Shown: piece after piece, positions 38,143 to 49,376 of the stretch | Layout of the letters: every line of letters begins with the position of its first letter | How positions within the stretch are numbered: position 1 is the first letter of the stretch | From: Bacteroides muris (ex Afrizal et al. 2022) | Lineage (GTDB): Bacteria; Bacteroidota; Bacteroidia; Bacteroidales; Bacteroidaceae | Assembly: GCF_004793475.1 (NCBI RefSeq) | Contig: NZ_SRYZ01000014.1 | Coordinates: forward strand, 1-64,000 | DNA length: 64,000 bases | Reading direction: 5' to 3' | The notes under the pieces: model-generated | Database searches by the model: none | Seen by the model: only the letters and a program-made list of their open reading frames with translations | Told to the model about the DNA's origin: nothing | Translations under genes and position numbers: made by a program

Positions 38143-39075
38143 ATGGAAAACAGAAGTTTAGTCACCATTGCCGAGCATAGCCGGGAAAAAATCCTCTATA
38201 TGCTCGAGATGGCGAAAGAGTTTGAAGCCCATCCCAACCGGCATATATTGGACGGGAAAGTAGTTGCCACCTTATTTTTCGAGCCTTCCACCCGTACACG
38301 CCTCAGTTTTGAGACTGCCGCCAACCGACTTGGAGCACGTGTCATCGGATTCAGCGATCCAAAGGCCACCAGCTCATCCAAAGGCGAGACGCTGAAAGAC
38401 ACCATCAAGATGGTGAGCAACTATGCCGACATCATCGTGATGCGTCACCACCTCGAAGGGGCCGCACGCTATGCCAGTGAAGTCACCACCGTGCCCATTG
38501 TGAATGCCGGAGACGGTGCCAACCAGCACCCTTCACAGACCATGCTCGACCTCTATTCCATCTACAAGACGCAAGGTACGCTGGAAAACCTGAACATTTT
38601 TCTGGTCGGCGACTTGAAGTACGGTCGTACCGTCCACTCCCTACTGATGGCAATGCGCCACTTCAACCCTACCTTCCACTTCATCGCTCCCGACGAGTTG
38701 CGGATGCCCGAAGAATACAAAATCTACTGCCGCGAGCACAACATCAAGTATGTGGAACATACGGACTTTACGGAAGAAATCATCGCAGACGCCGACATCC
38801 TTTACATGACCCGTGTGCAGCGCGAGCGCTTCACCGACCTCATGGAATACGAACGGGTGAAGAATGTCTACATCCTGCGCAACAAGATGCTGGAGCATAC
38901 CCGTCCCAACCTGCGCATACTGCATCCGCTGCCCCGTGTCAACGAAATAGCCTATGATGTGGACGACAATCCCAAAGCATACTATTTTCAGCAGGCACAA
39001 AACGGACTATATGCCCGTGAAGCTATTCTGTGCGATGTACTGGGCATCACACTGGATGAGGTGAAAAAAGAGTAA
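38143..39075 (+). CDS. pyrB: Aspartate carbamoyltransferase catalytic subunit
   Basis: First committed step of pyrimidine synthesis. Motifs: the carbamoyl-phosphate loop [20 protein letters not shown], the substrate loop [10 protein letters not shown], the [10 protein letters not shown] motif, and HPLPRVNEI near the C-terminus. The start at 38,143 ([15 protein letters not shown]) is chosen; an upstream extension of 38 residues is not protein-like. 310 aa. Operon with pyrI. Confidence 0.96.
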   Translation: MENRSLVTIAEHSREKILYMLEMAKEFEAHPNRHILDGKVVATLFFEPSTRTRLSFETAANRLGARVIGFSDPKATSSSKGETLKDTIKMVSNYADIIVMRHHLEGAARYASEVTTVPIVNAGDGANQHPSQTMLDLYSIYKTQGTLENLNIFLVGDLKYGRTVHSLLMAMRHFNPTFHFIAPDELRMPEEYKIYCREHNIKYVEHTDFTEEIIADADILYMTRVQRERFTDLMEYERVKNVYILRNKMLEHTRPNLRILHPLPRVNEIAYDVDDNPKAYYFQQAQNGLYAREAILCDVLGITLDEVKKE

Positions 39076-39117
39076 AGGAGTAATTCAGTAGAATCGTCTA
39101 ATAACAAATATATCAAG

Positions 39118-39582
39118 ATGTTAAGCGAAAAGAAACAAGAATTGCAGGTGGCCGCTCTGGAAAACGGCACTGTAATAGACCATATACCCTCCGAGAGACT
39201 GTTTACAGTAGTCTCCCTGCTCAGACTGGAACACATGAGCAACAATATCACCATCGGCTTCAACCTCAAGAGCAAGAAACTGGGCACGAAAGGCATCATC
39301 AAGATTGCCGACAAGTTCTTCTGCGACGAAGAGATAAACCGTATCGCCGTAGTGGCTCCCAATGTAAAACTGAATATTATCCGCGACTACGAAGTGGTGG
39401 AAAAACGCGAAGTCCGCCTGCCCGAAGAGCTGCGCGGAATCGTGAAATGCGCCAACCCGAAGTGCATCACGAACAATGAGCCGATGCCTACATTATTTCA
39501 TGTTGTGGATAAGGACAATTGCATCATCAAGTGCCACTATTGCGAAAAGGAACAGACCAGAGAAGATATTGAAATCATATGA
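39118..39582 (+). CDS. pyrI: Aspartate carbamoyltransferase regulatory subunit
   Basis: Binds CTP/ATP and gives allosteric control to PyrB. The N-terminal nucleotide domain ([20 protein letters not shown]) and the C-terminal zinc domain with four cysteines ([10 protein letters not shown] and CHYCEK) are both intact. 42 bases after pyrB; overlaps the next gene by ATGA. Confidence 0.96.
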   Translation: MLSEKKQELQVAALENGTVIDHIPSERLFTVVSLLRLEHMSNNITIGFNLKSKKLGTKGIIKIADKFFCDEEINRIAVVAPNVKLNIIRDYEVVEKREVRLPEELRGIVKCANPKCITNNEPMPTLFHVVDKDNCIIKCHYCEKEQTREDIEII

Positions 39583-40145
39583 AAGAAGACTGGAAACCCG
39601 GAACAATGATTTATCCGCTGCCTGCCGTATTGGTGAGTTGCGGAAGCACTCCGGAGGAATATAACATTCTGACTATCGCATGGACGGGAACGATTTGTAC
39701 GAACCCGCCCATGTGCTACATCTCCGTACGCCCCGAACGCCACTCCTACGACATCATCAAGCGAAATATGGAGTTCGTCATCAACCTCACCACAAAAGAC
39801 ATGGCGCAGGCCACGGACTGGTGCGGTGTACGCTCCGGAAAGGATTACAACAAATTTGAGGAAATGCATCTGACACCCGGGAAAAGCACCGTAGTCAGCG
39901 CGCCTCTTATCGAAGAATCACCGCTTTGCATAGAATGCCGGGTAAAGGAGATTATGGCTCTCGGTTCGCACGACATGTTCATAGCGGATGTGGTAAATGT
40001 CCGTGCCGATACCCGTAATCTGAACCCTGAAACCGGCAAGCTGGAACTGGCGGAAACAAATCCCCTGGTCTATGTGCACGGCGGATATTATGAGCTGGGG
40101 GAAAAGATAGGCAAGTTCGGATGGTCAGTGGAGAAAAAGAAGTAA
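39579..40145 (+). CDS. Flavin reductase-like FMN-binding protein (188 aa)
   Basis: Split-barrel flavoprotein: [20 protein letters not shown], the [20 protein letters not shown] nucleotide segment, and the family's [12 protein letters not shown] and VNPETGK-like parts. It probably binds FMN and acts as an NAD(P)H-dependent flavin reductase or oxygen-sensing flavoprotein. It overlaps pyrI by 4 bases, a linkage without an obvious biochemical reason. Confidence 0.85.
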   Translation: MKEDWKPGTMIYPLPAVLVSCGSTPEEYNILTIAWTGTICTNPPMCYISVRPERHSYDIIKRNMEFVINLTTKDMAQATDWCGVRSGKDYNKFEEMHLTPGKSTVVSAPLIEESPLCIECRVKEIMALGSHDMFIADVVNVRADTRNLNPETGKLELAETNPLVYVHGGYYELGEKIGKFGWSVEKKK

Positions 40146-40169
40146 TAATGCAATTAAAGGTTTTAAGAG

Positions 40170-40940
40170 ATGGAGCTGCGACGAATCTTGATGGGTTTAT
40201 ATCTGTTGGCCTTTCCTGCCATGATGTGGGGACAGACTCCGGTTGTGCCCGGCACTGCCGGCAAAGAGCATTCCGGACACCACAAGGAAACTCCGGTCAA
40301 TTTCGGTTTCAAAGGCGGTTTCACCTCTTCCTTATTCCTTGTATCCCAGTTCAGCGTCAACGGAATGCCCATTGACGAAGTGCAGAACAATTACAAGATA
40401 GGATATTTCGGTTCCCTTTTCATGCGGATAAACTTCGACCGCCACTTTCTGCAACCGGAAATTTCCTACAACATCAACCGGTGCAACATCACTTTCGAGA
40501 AACCTCTGCCCGAAGACGCCTCATCGGGCGCCCTGCCGGAGGAAGCCTCCATTACATCGTCCATTCACAGCATAGATATCCCCGTCATCTACGGATACAA
40601 CTTCATCAAGGAGGGGCCGTACAGCCTTGCTGTCTTTGGCGGTCCTAAAGTGCGCTATATATGGGACCGGAAAAGCGACATCGACTTCGAAAATTTCGAC
40701 CAGATGAATATCCGTGAAAGGCTTCGCCCGCTTAATCTCAGCTTCACGGTTGGCGTATCCGTCACCATATCACGCGTCTTTTTCGACTTCCGTTACGACA
40801 TGGGACTGCACAACATCTCCAAGAGCGTGACATACGACATGCCGGCCGACAACAACGCTGCAAACGAAAATACGAAAAACGAAATCCGTTTTCACCGCAG
40901 GGACAATGTGCTGAGTTTTTCTTTCGGAGTGTTCTTTTGA
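40170..40940 (+). CDS. Outer-membrane beta-barrel protein (PorT-like, 256 aa)
   Basis: Signal peptide (MELRRILMGLYLLAFPAMMW, then GQ), then a barrel of alternating strands with aromatic girdle residues, ending in the outer-membrane signal FSFGVFF. The NFGFKGGFTSSLFLVSQF strand and the second half (YDMGLHNISKS) resemble the PorT/outer-membrane beta-barrel family 2 of Bacteroidetes. Family role: PorT is part of type IX secretion in some species, but in Bacteroides the role is open. Confidence 0.75.
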   Translation: MELRRILMGLYLLAFPAMMWGQTPVVPGTAGKEHSGHHKETPVNFGFKGGFTSSLFLVSQFSVNGMPIDEVQNNYKIGYFGSLFMRINFDRHFLQPEISYNINRCNITFEKPLPEDASSGALPEEASITSSIHSIDIPVIYGYNFIKEGPYSLAVFGGPKVRYIWDRKSDIDFENFDQMNIRERLRPLNLSFTVGVSVTISRVFFDFRYDMGLHNISKSVTYDMPADNNAANENTKNEIRFHRRDNVLSFSFGVFF

Positions 40941-41042
40941 CAGTAAATTTCTTCCTTTTCTTTCAATTTATTCATTTATTTCCCGTAAATTTGTACGCTT
41001 AATAAGAGAATACAGATTTATCAAACTTATCTAATAAGCAGA

Positions 41043-42323
41043 ATGAAAAGAGATGATTTAATTTTCGAACTTATCGAAAAAGAACACCAACGTCAGCTCA
41101 AGGGCATTGAACTGATTGCATCAGAGAACTTTGTAAGTGACCAGGTTATGCAGGCAATGGGCTCCTGCCTCACCAACAAGTATGCTGAAGGATATCCCGG
41201 CAAACGTTACTATGGTGGTTGTGAGGTAGTGGACCAGAGTGAGCTGATTGCCATTGACCGCCTGAAACAAATCTTCGGCGCAGAATGGGCCAACGTACAG
41301 CCGCACTCCGGTGCACAAGCCAATGCAGCCGTATTCCTCGCCGTACTCAATCCGGGTGACAAATTCATGGGACTGAACCTTGCACACGGCGGTCACCTCT
41401 CCCACGGCTCCTTGGTCAACACTTCCGGTATTATCTATACTCCCTGCGAATATAATTTGAATCAGGAGACCGGACGCGTGGACTATGACCAGATGGAAGA
41501 AGTCGCCCTGCGCGAGAAACCCAAAATGATTATCGGCGGCGGTTCTGCTTATTCCCGCGAATGGGACTACAAGCGCATGCGCGAAATCGCAGACAAGATA
41601 GGTGCTATCCTGATGATTGACATGGCTCATCCTGCCGGACTGATTGCAGCCGGTGAACTGGATAATCCCGTGAAATATGCCCACATCGTGACCTCTACTA
41701 CCCACAAGACTCTGCGTGGTCCGCGTGGTGGCGTTATCATGATGGGTAAGGACTTCCCCAATCCCTGGGGCAAGAAAACTCCGAAGGGAGAAATCAAGAT
41801 GATGTCCCAATTGCTGGATTCAGCCGTATTCCCCGGTATTCAGGGTGGTCCGCTGGAACACGTCATCGCTGCCAAAGCTGTTGCCTTTGGCGAAATCCTG
41901 CAACCGGAATGGAAAGAATATGCCAAGCAGGTGAAGAAAAACGCCGCTGTCTTGGCACAAGCCTTGATAGACCGTGGCTTCACCATCGTTTCCGGCGGTA
42001 CGGACAACCACTCCATGCTGGTGGACTTGCGCAGTAAATATCCCGATTTGACCGGTAAGGTTGCCGAGAAGGCGTTGGTGTCTGCCGACATCACCGTAAA
42101 CAAGAATATGGTTCCCTTCGACAGCCGTTCGGCTTTCCAGACTTCCGGTATCCGTCTGGGTACTCCTGCCATCACAACCCGTGGCGCCAAGGAAGACCTG
42201 ATGCTCGAAATTGCCGAGATGATTGAAACCGTTTTGTCCAACGTAGACAACGAACAAGTCATTGCAGAGGTACGCGCACGCGTCAATGCAAAGATGAAAG
42301 AATATCCTCTGTTTGCTTATTAA
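41043..42323 (+). CDS. glyA: Serine hydroxymethyltransferase
   Basis: PLP enzyme converting serine plus tetrahydrofolate to glycine plus methylene-THF. Motifs: [20 protein letters not shown], the [15 protein letters not shown] segment, and the PLP lysine in [17 protein letters not shown]. 426 aa. A -7 box TAAATTTG lies at 40,986-40,993. It faces fhs across a shared terminator, consistent with a one-carbon pair. Confidence 0.97.
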   Translation: MKRDDLIFELIEKEHQRQLKGIELIASENFVSDQVMQAMGSCLTNKYAEGYPGKRYYGGCEVVDQSELIAIDRLKQIFGAEWANVQPHSGAQANAAVFLAVLNPGDKFMGLNLAHGGHLSHGSLVNTSGIIYTPCEYNLNQETGRVDYDQMEEVALREKPKMIIGGGSAYSREWDYKRMREIADKIGAILMIDMAHPAGLIAAGELDNPVKYAHIVTSTTHKTLRGPRGGVIMMGKDFPNPWGKKTPKGEIKMMSQLLDSAVFPGIQGGPLEHVIAAKAVAFGEILQPEWKEYAKQVKKNAAVLAQALIDRGFTIVSGGTDNHSMLVDLRSKYPDLTGKVAEKALVSADITVNKNMVPFDSRSAFQTSGIRLGTPAITTRGAKEDLMLEIAEMIETVLSNVDNEQVIAEVRARVNAKMKEYPLFAY

Positions 42324-42340
42324 TAAGCAACAGGAGGAAA

Positions 42341-42392
42341 TTAAAAATTAAAGGCTGCGCAGTTCAAAGCTCGCGCAGCCTTTAATTTTTAA
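42341..42392. terminator. Bidirectional terminator between glyA and fhs
   Basis: TTAAAAATTAAAGGCTGCGC (42,341-42,360) is the exact complement of 42,373-42,392, with a 12-nt loop. It shares the TTAAAGGCTGCGCAGTT core with the terminator at 31,556-31,629. Confidence 0.85.
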
Positions 42393-42421
42393 TCCTCCAT
42401 TCTAAACATGCGCCCGTACGT

Positions 42422-44092
42422 TTAGCTCAGCCCTTCTATATTTCCATCCACAATGTCAATGCGTTCGGCTTGTGGTTTCTTTGGCAATCCCGGCATACGG
42501 AGGATTTCACCGGCAATGGCTACAATCATTTCCGCACCGTTGTTGACTACGATATCCTTGATGTGAAACTCAAAGTTGTTGACTGCACCGTATATCTTCG
42601 GGTCGGCAGAGAAGGAATACTGTGTTTTGGCGATACAGACAGGGTAATGGCTGATGCCCATCTGCTCTATCAGTTTGATAACCTTGCGGGAATGGAGACT
42701 GTAAGTCACTACGCTTGCTCCGTAGAGGTTGCAGGCCACCTTTTCAATTTTACGTTCCACGCAATCGTTCTCCTCGTAGGTGAAGGTCAGCGGTTCGGAT
42801 GGTTTGTTCTCGATGGTATCTACCACCAGATTGGCAAGGTCAACGGCTCCCTCTCCTCCTTTGGCAAAGGCATTGTTCACGGCAAAACCTACATTGAGCT
42901 TTTCTTCGCAATGGCGGCGGATAGCCTCCACCTCCTCGTCCGTATCACTGGCAAAACGGTTGAATGCCACGATGACCTGCTGGCCGAACGAACGCAAATT
43001 GCGTACATGCTTGTCCAGGTTGCCAAAGCCCTCTTTCAGTCCCTCCATATTGGGTTCCTTGATGCAGTCCAGACTGACACCGCCATGCATCTTCAGTCCT
43101 TGTGCGGTAGCAACGATTATCGTCAACTTGGGCTGTAGGCCGCTCTTGCGGCACTTGATGTTGTAGAACTTCTCCGCACCGAGGTCAGCCCCGAATCCGG
43201 CTTCCGTCACCACATAATCGCCGAATGTCATTGCCATTTTTGTAGCAAGAATGGAGTTGCAGCCATGGGCAATATTGGCGAACGGTCCTCCATGAACAAA
43301 AGCTGCAGTACCTTCGGTAGTCTGCACCAGGTTAGGATTGATGGCGTCTTTCAGCAAGACAGTAATGGCACCGGCTACGCCTAACTCTTTCACCGTAAAT
43401 GGAGTACCATCGAAACGGAATCCCAGAATAATGTTCTCGATACGGCGACGGAGGTCATCCAAGCTTGTTGCCAAGCAGAGAATGGCCATAATTTCGGAAG
43501 CCGGAGTAATGTCGAATCCCGACTCCTCGGTAATGCCGTTGGTGCTCGGTCCCAATCCGGTGACAATGCTGCGCAAGGAGCGGTCGTTTACATCAAGCAC
43601 ACGCCGCCAGATGATTTCTTTCAGCCCGAATCCGTCCGCCTGATGCTGGTACAAGTAATTGTCGAGCAAAGCGGAAATCATGTTGTGTGCCGAAGTAATG
43701 GCGTGAAAGTCGCCTGTAAAGTGCAGGTTTATCTTCTCCATGGGCAGCACCTGGGCGTATCCTCCGCCGGCAGCACCGCCTTTCATGCCGAAGCAAGGAC
43801 CTAACGACGGTTCGCGCAGAGCGACAATAGCCTTTTTGCCTATCTTGTTCAGCCCCAGTGCCAGACCGATGGACACGGTTGTTTTACCGATACCCGCTTT
43901 CGTAGCCGTGATAGCCGTCACCAGTATCAGATTACTTTTCTTCACTTTCTCTTCATCAATCAGATGCGTAGGAATCTTAGCTATGTAACGGCCATAGTTC
44001 TCTACCTCGTCATGTGGAATCTCCACACTCTCGGCCACCTGCTTTATCTTCTTCAGCTCTATGCTCCGAGCTATTTCAATGTCAGATTTCAT
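42422..44092 (-). CDS. fhs: Formate-tetrahydrofolate ligase
   Basis: Makes 10-formyl-THF from formate, ATP and THF. Seen: ATP loop [20 protein letters not shown], the [20 protein letters not shown] motif, the [17 protein letters not shown] [12 protein letters not shown] segment, and the folate-binding C-terminus. 556 aa, normal. It begins the leftward unit that converges on glyA; the two enzymes share methylene/formyl-THF interconversion. Confidence 0.97.
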   Translation of the reverse strand: MKSDIEIARSIELKKIKQVAESVEIPHDEVENYGRYIAKIPTHLIDEEKVKKSNLILVTAITATKAGIGKTTVSIGLALGLNKIGKKAIVALREPSLGPCFGMKGGAAGGGYAQVLPMEKINLHFTGDFHAITSAHNMISALLDNYLYQHQADGFGLKEIIWRRVLDVNDRSLRSIVTGLGPSTNGITEESGFDITPASEIMAILCLATSLDDLRRRIENIILGFRFDGTPFTVKELGVAGAITVLLKDAINPNLVQTTEGTAAFVHGGPFANIAHGCNSILATKMAMTFGDYVVTEAGFGADLGAEKFYNIKCRKSGLQPKLTIIVATAQGLKMHGGVSLDCIKEPNMEGLKEGFGNLDKHVRNLRSFGQQVIVAFNRFASDTDEEVEAIRRHCEEKLNVGFAVNNAFAKGGEGAVDLANLVVDTIENKPSEPLTFTYEENDCVERKIEKVACNLYGASVVTYSLHSRKVIKLIEQMGISHYPVCIAKTQYSFSADPKIYGAVNNFEFHIKDIVVNNGAEMIVAIAGEILRMPGLPKKPQAERIDIVDGNIEGLS

Positions 44093-44163
44093 ACAGAGTT
44101 TTTTCTTTAAATAACAACTTTAATATTTTGCTTCAAAGTTGCAAAAGTACGAAAAATCCCCTA

Positions 44164-45339
44164 CTATTCCATCAGTTTTTCCAGTTTCTCCAACAAACTG
44201 CCTTTTCTATAACCGGACCACATCTCTACAACCTCTCCTTCCGGAGATAAAAATACATAGCGAGGGATAGCACCTGAACTATACCTGGCATACAAACCGT
44301 GATTTCCTTTCAAGTCATTCAAATTCCACCAGCTAATGTCATGGTGGCGCGAAGCTATCTCCCAGTTGGTTTTATCATCAATACTCAAACTGACTATCAC
44401 CAGACAATCTTCGTATTTCTTGCTGATTTCTTTCATTTCCGGCAATGCCATAAGGCAAGGTCTGCATCCACGGCTCCAAAAATCCATTAAGACTGCTTTC
44501 CCTTTAAAGTCGGACAGACGGTGTACATTTCCTTGCAAGTCGAACAAATCGCCGTCTGCTGCCTTTTCCTGTGCAGCTACCGCCTTGACAGGAAACAAAT
44601 AGGCTTGGATGTCCAAAGCTTCCGGTGTATGACGCTGTTCCTCAGTAAGTCTGGCATATAATTCCTCTACTTCTTTACGGTAAGGATAACCTTTTGTGTA
44701 CTTCACTCCTATTGCCAAGCTTTTCAGGTTATCCATCCAAACTTCTTCTACCGGCAATTGCTTCATTCGGGCTATTACATTGGAGGCTATACGGAATTTT
44801 AAATCATTTTCCACTTTTTCCAAACTGTCACGCAAAGCAACGACCTTTGCCAGCACCTCCTTATCATCCGGTTTCCGGGGATATTTGCGCATCAATCGCA
44901 TGTGCTCCATTCTATTCTCCTGATTATGGTTCCATAAATCCCGTGAATCGTTTACAAAAAGCTGCCATATCTTCTGTTGCGGCATTTCACTTTCCACCTG
45001 CCAGGTGTAGATGTTCATATCCTCGCCCGTCAAGCGGATATGGGAACCTTCCTTAGCCCAAAGGGACAATCCCATACTATACAGATTACCGTCACGAATC
45101 ATCAAACTCAAACGTTCTGTATCTGTTTTAGAGATAGGTATTTCAAAACGAAAACTGTCTCCCTGAAGGGTATCTGTCGCAATACTGTTTTCCACGTCTC
45201 CTTCCATCCGAAATAGATTCAGGCAGACTCCTTGCTTCACATTCTTTACTTTTCCTTCAATGACACAAGTACCTTGCGCCTGCATACAAACGCTTATTAA
45301 TAACAGAAAAACAGCGCTTACTACCTTCCTGCAGTTCAT
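44164..45339 (-). CDS. DUF4369-thioredoxin family periplasmic oxidoreductase (391 aa)
   Basis: Signal peptide (MNCRKVVSAVFLLLISVCMQ, then AQ), an N-terminal DUF4369 domain (IEGKVKNVKQGVCLNLFRME, ...IRLTGEDMNIYTWQVES) and a C-terminal thioredoxin/TlpA-like domain with the redox motif CRPC in DFWSRGCRPCLMALPEM. A thiol-disulfide exchange role in the periplasm is likely. A broken, inverted copy of its first ~130 codons sits at 51,337-51,720. Confidence 0.88.
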   Translation of the reverse strand: MNCRKVVSAVFLLLISVCMQAQGTCVIEGKVKNVKQGVCLNLFRMEGDVENSIATDTLQGDSFRFEIPISKTDTERLSLMIRDGNLYSMGLSLWAKEGSHIRLTGEDMNIYTWQVESEMPQQKIWQLFVNDSRDLWNHNQENRMEHMRLMRKYPRKPDDKEVLAKVVALRDSLEKVENDLKFRIASNVIARMKQLPVEEVWMDNLKSLAIGVKYTKGYPYRKEVEELYARLTEEQRHTPEALDIQAYLFPVKAVAAQEKAADGDLFDLQGNVHRLSDFKGKAVLMDFWSRGCRPCLMALPEMKEISKKYEDCLVIVSLSIDDKTNWEIASRHHDISWWNLNDLKGNHGLYARYSSGAIPRYVFLSPEGEVVEMWSGYRKGSLLEKLEKLME

Positions 45340-45476
45340 ATCCTTTATCGATTTTGATTAACAATGAACAATGATACTAAGAATAAAAGGAATTACGAAA
45401 ATATCGTACCCCCCCCTTTTATTTATATTTAACATCGACCTTTTTTATTGGTAACTATTCAGCGAATAATTACTTT

Positions 45477-47648
45477 TTATTTGAACCGCGACGTATCCAC
45501 CGCCTCCCGTTGCTTCTCCTTATATCCTCCGAACTTATAGGTGAACGATACCCCTGCTTCGCGGAAGCATGAGTAACGGTTCGTCACGTTCTGCGTCCTG
45601 AAACGGATGCGGGGAGAAATCTGTCCCGTCTCAAAAAGGTCATTGCAGTAGAGGTTGAGGATGGCTTTGTTCTTGGCGAAGCCGTAGCGCAGGGCGATAT
45701 TCACATGGCCCGACGCTGGCAGGTCGTAGATGCCCTGGATGGCTTTGCTGTGCACAAATCCGGTCACCGTCAGCTTCAAGTCGGGCTTGGTGGAGAGAGT
45801 AAAAGTATTGTTCATCTGGGCAATGCCATAACATTGTTTTCTGTCGAAAGGAATATCCCAGAAATCACCATCCTTTTCGCGGTGCCACAAGCCGATGAGG
45901 GTAAGGCGCGAGTTCAACAAATTCTTCACATTAAATGGAATAGAGGCTTGTATGCCTGCTTGTTGCTGACAGTCGAAACTGAGTGTCTTGTAGATTTCAA
46001 CCAGACGTTCGGAAGATTGGTAAAGCGTCTGTACGGAGTAGTCCTTGGTGTGATTGAACCAGGCACTGAAGATGTATTTGCTTTTCAAAATATAGGTCAT
46101 TTTCAGCTCATACTCTTGTGCCGGTTTCAGCAACGGATTACCATGCAGCTCAGAGTATCCGCCGCCGATGTAAGAGACGGCATCCTGCACGGCCCAGTAG
46201 TCGGGATAGTCCTTGTCGCTGCTCAAGGAGAGTTGGAGGATATGTCCCGGGGCAGGCATATAGTTCAGGTTGAGGATGGGATACCAGTCCCACTGGCTCC
46301 AGACGGGAGTCTTGTAATGCTCCACGGCAAGAGAACCGTCCAAGACAAGGTTGTCGCCGAAACTCTTGCTGAAGCCGGCATAGACATCCCAGGTCTGCTC
46401 GCGGCGGTGGGACTTCATATTGCTCAAGGCATCCGACGAGGTCAAACGTTCACCGGTTTCGGGGTCGTAATAATACTGATAACTGTTGTCGATGCCGGTG
46501 GTGTAGACGGCTCCGTAGTTCAAGTCCCAGCCTTTGCCCAGACTGTGTTCCTGTGCCAGAAAGAACTTCCAGCGATTGATGCGCTGGCAGTCTTCCGTGT
46601 AGAAATCGAGTTCCTCGTCCTGCATGCGGCTGTGCAGTAGTTGGTCGGACGGAGAGCGGTAGTAGGTCAGTTCGGCACCGGCTTTGAGGCCGAAAGGAGC
46701 GCGGTAGTCCAGACGGCCGTTGTGCAGCCTGTCGGTGCTGTTGCTGCGAGTGGTAGAAACTTGGGTACCGGTGATATCCCTGTGATTGTGACCGGTGGAA
46801 TAGGCGCCGTCATAGACGAAACTCAGCTGATGGTCTTTGGCGAGGTCATAGTCCGCTCCTGCCCGGAAGCTGTGGGCATGGCTGCGGCCACGGCTCACCT
46901 CATCTGTTGTCATGGGGTGAACCGAGCCGTCTGCCAAGGTGTGCACAGCCTCTTTGCCGGTAGTAGAGTAGCCGCGGCCATGGCTGTGCGAGTAAAGAAA
47001 GTCTGCTGAGAATTTATTCTTGCTGAAGAGCAGGCTGGCGCGTTGTTCAAAGCCTTCGTCGTGTTTTTGGCGATACTTGGCGTAGAGTTCGCCTTGCCAG
47101 GAGCCGGGGCCACCTGCCGATTGTTTCAGGGTGATATTGACAAGTGCGCCACGCACCTGGTAGCGCGCAGGGGCATTGTACATCACTTCCGCTGTCTCGA
47201 TGCGGCTGGCAGGAATGCTGCGCAGCAAGGCATAGAGCTGCCCGGTACCGAGGGTGGTTACTTTGCCGTCCAGGATAACGGTGACTCCCTGGCCTGCCAG
47301 TTGCAGCCCGCCATTCACCTCGATGACGCCGGGAAGCTCTTTCACGGCATCGTAGGCATTGTCCACGGGGAGATTCCGGATAAGGCGGGGCAGGTCATAC
47401 ACCAGTTTGCCTTGTGCTGCCTTTACGATGGGGCGTTCACCGGTAATCATCACCTCCGGCAAGGTCTGATAAAGACTGTCCAGACGGGCATCGGTCGTGA
47501 CAAGGCTGTCAGCGCTGAGGATGCGGTTGCCGTCCGCATCGGAGGTGGTTGCAGTGCCGTTGTTCTCTTGTGCCGAAAGACTGATGCTCAATGCACAGCA
47601 TACAATAGGGAGTAAATAGAATCGTTTCATGTTCTTCTTCATATTCAT
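45477..47648 (-). CDS. Outer-membrane beta-barrel receptor, TonB-dependent type (723 aa)
   Basis: Signal peptide, then a plug-like domain (YDAVKELPGVIEVNGGLQLA, VTVILDGKVTTLGTGQLYAL, ARYQVRGALVNITLKQSAGG) and a C-terminal barrel of the outer-membrane family 3 type, ending near VSFTYKFGGY. Unlike SusC it lacks the N-terminal carboxypeptidase-regulatory-like domain. It is divergent from the histidine kinase at 47,832 with a 180-bp gap, so it is a candidate target of that system. Start alternatives at 47,642 and 47,630 are possible. Confidence 0.82.
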   Translation of the reverse strand: MNMKKNMKRFYLLPIVCCALSISLSAQENNGTATTSDADGNRILSADSLVTTDARLDSLYQTLPEVMITGERPIVKAAQGKLVYDLPRLIRNLPVDNAYDAVKELPGVIEVNGGLQLAGQGVTVILDGKVTTLGTGQLYALLRSIPASRIETAEVMYNAPARYQVRGALVNITLKQSAGGPGSWQGELYAKYRQKHDEGFEQRASLLFSKNKFSADFLYSHSHGRGYSTTGKEAVHTLADGSVHPMTTDEVSRGRSHAHSFRAGADYDLAKDHQLSFVYDGAYSTGHNHRDITGTQVSTTRSNSTDRLHNGRLDYRAPFGLKAGAELTYYRSPSDQLLHSRMQDEELDFYTEDCQRINRWKFFLAQEHSLGKGWDLNYGAVYTTGIDNSYQYYYDPETGERLTSSDALSNMKSHRREQTWDVYAGFSKSFGDNLVLDGSLAVEHYKTPVWSQWDWYPILNLNYMPAPGHILQLSLSSDKDYPDYWAVQDAVSYIGGGYSELHGNPLLKPAQEYELKMTYILKSKYIFSAWFNHTKDYSVQTLYQSSERLVEIYKTLSFDCQQQAGIQASIPFNVKNLLNSRLTLIGLWHREKDGDFWDIPFDRKQCYGIAQMNNTFTLSTKPDLKLTVTGFVHSKAIQGIYDLPASGHVNIALRYGFAKNKAILNLYCNDLFETGQISPRIRFRTQNVTNRYSCFREAGVSFTYKFGGYKEKQREAVDTSRFK

Positions 47649-47831
47649 GTTTATATTCTTCTTCTGTAAATCTTCATCCGCAAAGTACGGCAGAATCAGC
47701 AGAAACTTGTGTTATCAGCGGCTTACCAAGTGTTATCCAGTGTTATCGGGAGTGTTATTTAGTCTTATCGGATGTCAGGGTTCACAACATTAATCCTATC
47801 TTTGTATGTATAAAAACAACCGGAAACAAAC

Positions 47832-49367
47832 ATGAAACTGCCATTCAAATATATTGCCATACTTGTCATCGTCTCCCTGGCCGGCATCTTCGCCTACCAA
47901 GCCTACTGGCTGACGGGACTCTACCATACCATGCACGACCAGATGGAGCGCGACATCACCGAAGCCATGCGCATGAGCGACTATAACGAGATGATGATAC
48001 GCGTGGAAAAACTACGGAATGACAGCATCAAAGAAGGAACCGTGAGTGTATCGGCAGGTTATGACAACGACAAGTCCTACGTCAGCAGCTCCACAAGTAT
48101 CACCACGACCATCCCGAAGCAAGAGCCCGAGAAAGCGGACAGCCTCATTGTGGAAGTGACGGGAGACACCATATCCGAGTACGAACCTGCCGACCTGCAG
48201 CAATCCGCCATGAGAGTCCACGAAGGCATGGACGTCATCCTCGGCAAGCAGAACAACATGCAGAAACTGACGAACTACTTCCAACGCGGACTGCACTCCG
48301 GACTGGACGTCGTCCTCAACCCAGACCTCGCCATCTACGACAGCCTGCTCACCAGCCTGCTGCGCGAGCAGGGACTCGACATGCCCTACCGGCTGGAATA
48401 CCTGTATGCGGGAGGCGGCAGCGGCAACGTCCTCCCCTACACCGACACCCTTTCCGTGAAGGGCACCGAGGGGTACACGCCCAGCGCCCAAGCCGTGCAG
48501 TACGACTATGCCTTCAACCTGCATGGCAGCCAGTTGTACCGGCTGACGATAGAACCCGTCACCGCGATTGTGCTACGGCAGATGTCGGGCATTCTCGCCA
48601 CTTCCTTCATCATTCTCGTGATACTCTCCTTCTCCTTCTGGTTCCTTATCCGCACCATCTTGAAGCAAAAGACCCTGGAGGAAATGAAGAGCGACTTTAC
48701 CAACAACATCACCCACGAACTGAAAACACCCATCGCCGTGGCCTATGCCGCCAACGATGCCCTGCTGAACTTCAACCAGGCCGAGGAAAAGACGCAACGC
48801 GACAAGTACCTGCGCATTTGCCAGGAGCAGCTTCAGCGGCTTAGCAGACTGGTGGAGCAGATTCTCTCCATGAGCATGGAGCGCCGCCGTACGTTTCGCC
48901 TCCATCCGGAGGAGCTCTCCCTGCAAGAAATCGTGGAACGCCTCGTAGAGCAACACAAGCTGAAAGCCGGGAAGCCCGTCCACACCTCCACCGACATCGA
49001 GCCCCAGGACCTCACCGTCCTTGCCGACCGTACGCACTTCAGCAACATCCTCAGCAATCTGCTGGACAATGCCATCAAATACTCTAACGGAGAAGCCGAA
49101 ATAGACATCCGCTGCCGACGGATTGCTACCATGGAGCAAGGCGAGCAGACCGAAATATCTGTCAGCGACCGTGGCATAGGCATCGCACCGGAAAAGCTGA
49201 AGCATATCTTCGACAAGTTCTACCGCGTACCCACGGGTAATCTGCACGATGTGAAAGGCTATGGGCTGGGACTGTTCTATGTGAAGACCATGATAGAGAA
49301 GCATGGTGGCAGCGTATCGGTAAAGAGTGAGTTGGGAAAAGGAAGTACCTTTACGATAAGGATATGA
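47832..49367 (+). CDS. Sensor histidine kinase (511 aa)
   Basis: TM1 about 7-27 and TM2 about 251-273 enclose a periplasmic sensor domain. The cytoplasmic part has HisKA with His295 in NITHELKTPIA, N-box NLLDNAIKYS, DRGIGIAPEKLK, and GYGLGLFYVK as the G-box. It lacks a HAMP domain. It pairs with the OmpR-type regulator that starts 74 bases downstream. It resembles RprX-like kinases but is not close enough to be named. Confidence 0.9.
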   Translation: MKLPFKYIAILVIVSLAGIFAYQAYWLTGLYHTMHDQMERDITEAMRMSDYNEMMIRVEKLRNDSIKEGTVSVSAGYDNDKSYVSSSTSITTTIPKQEPEKADSLIVEVTGDTISEYEPADLQQSAMRVHEGMDVILGKQNNMQKLTNYFQRGLHSGLDVVLNPDLAIYDSLLTSLLREQGLDMPYRLEYLYAGGGSGNVLPYTDTLSVKGTEGYTPSAQAVQYDYAFNLHGSQLYRLTIEPVTAIVLRQMSGILATSFIILVILSFSFWFLIRTILKQKTLEEMKSDFTNNITHELKTPIAVAYAANDALLNFNQAEEKTQRDKYLRICQEQLQRLSRLVEQILSMSMERRRTFRLHPEELSLQEIVERLVEQHKLKAGKPVHTSTDIEPQDLTVLADRTHFSNILSNLLDNAIKYSNGEAEIDIRCRRIATMEQGEQTEISVSDRGIGIAPEKLKHIFDKFYRVPTGNLHDVKGYGLGLFYVKTMIEKHGGSVSVKSELGKGSTFTIRI

Positions 49368-49376
49368 TAACATTAT

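Noticed and set aside
37715..38168. Minus-strand frames of 85-120 codons upstream of pyrB
   Set aside because: Phe/Leu-rich low-complexity translations from AT-rich leader DNA, mutually overlapping in different frames.
46641..47615. Long plus-strand frames opposite the outer-membrane receptor gene
   Set aside because: Shadow frames of the GC-richer receptor gene, with no start context or family features.
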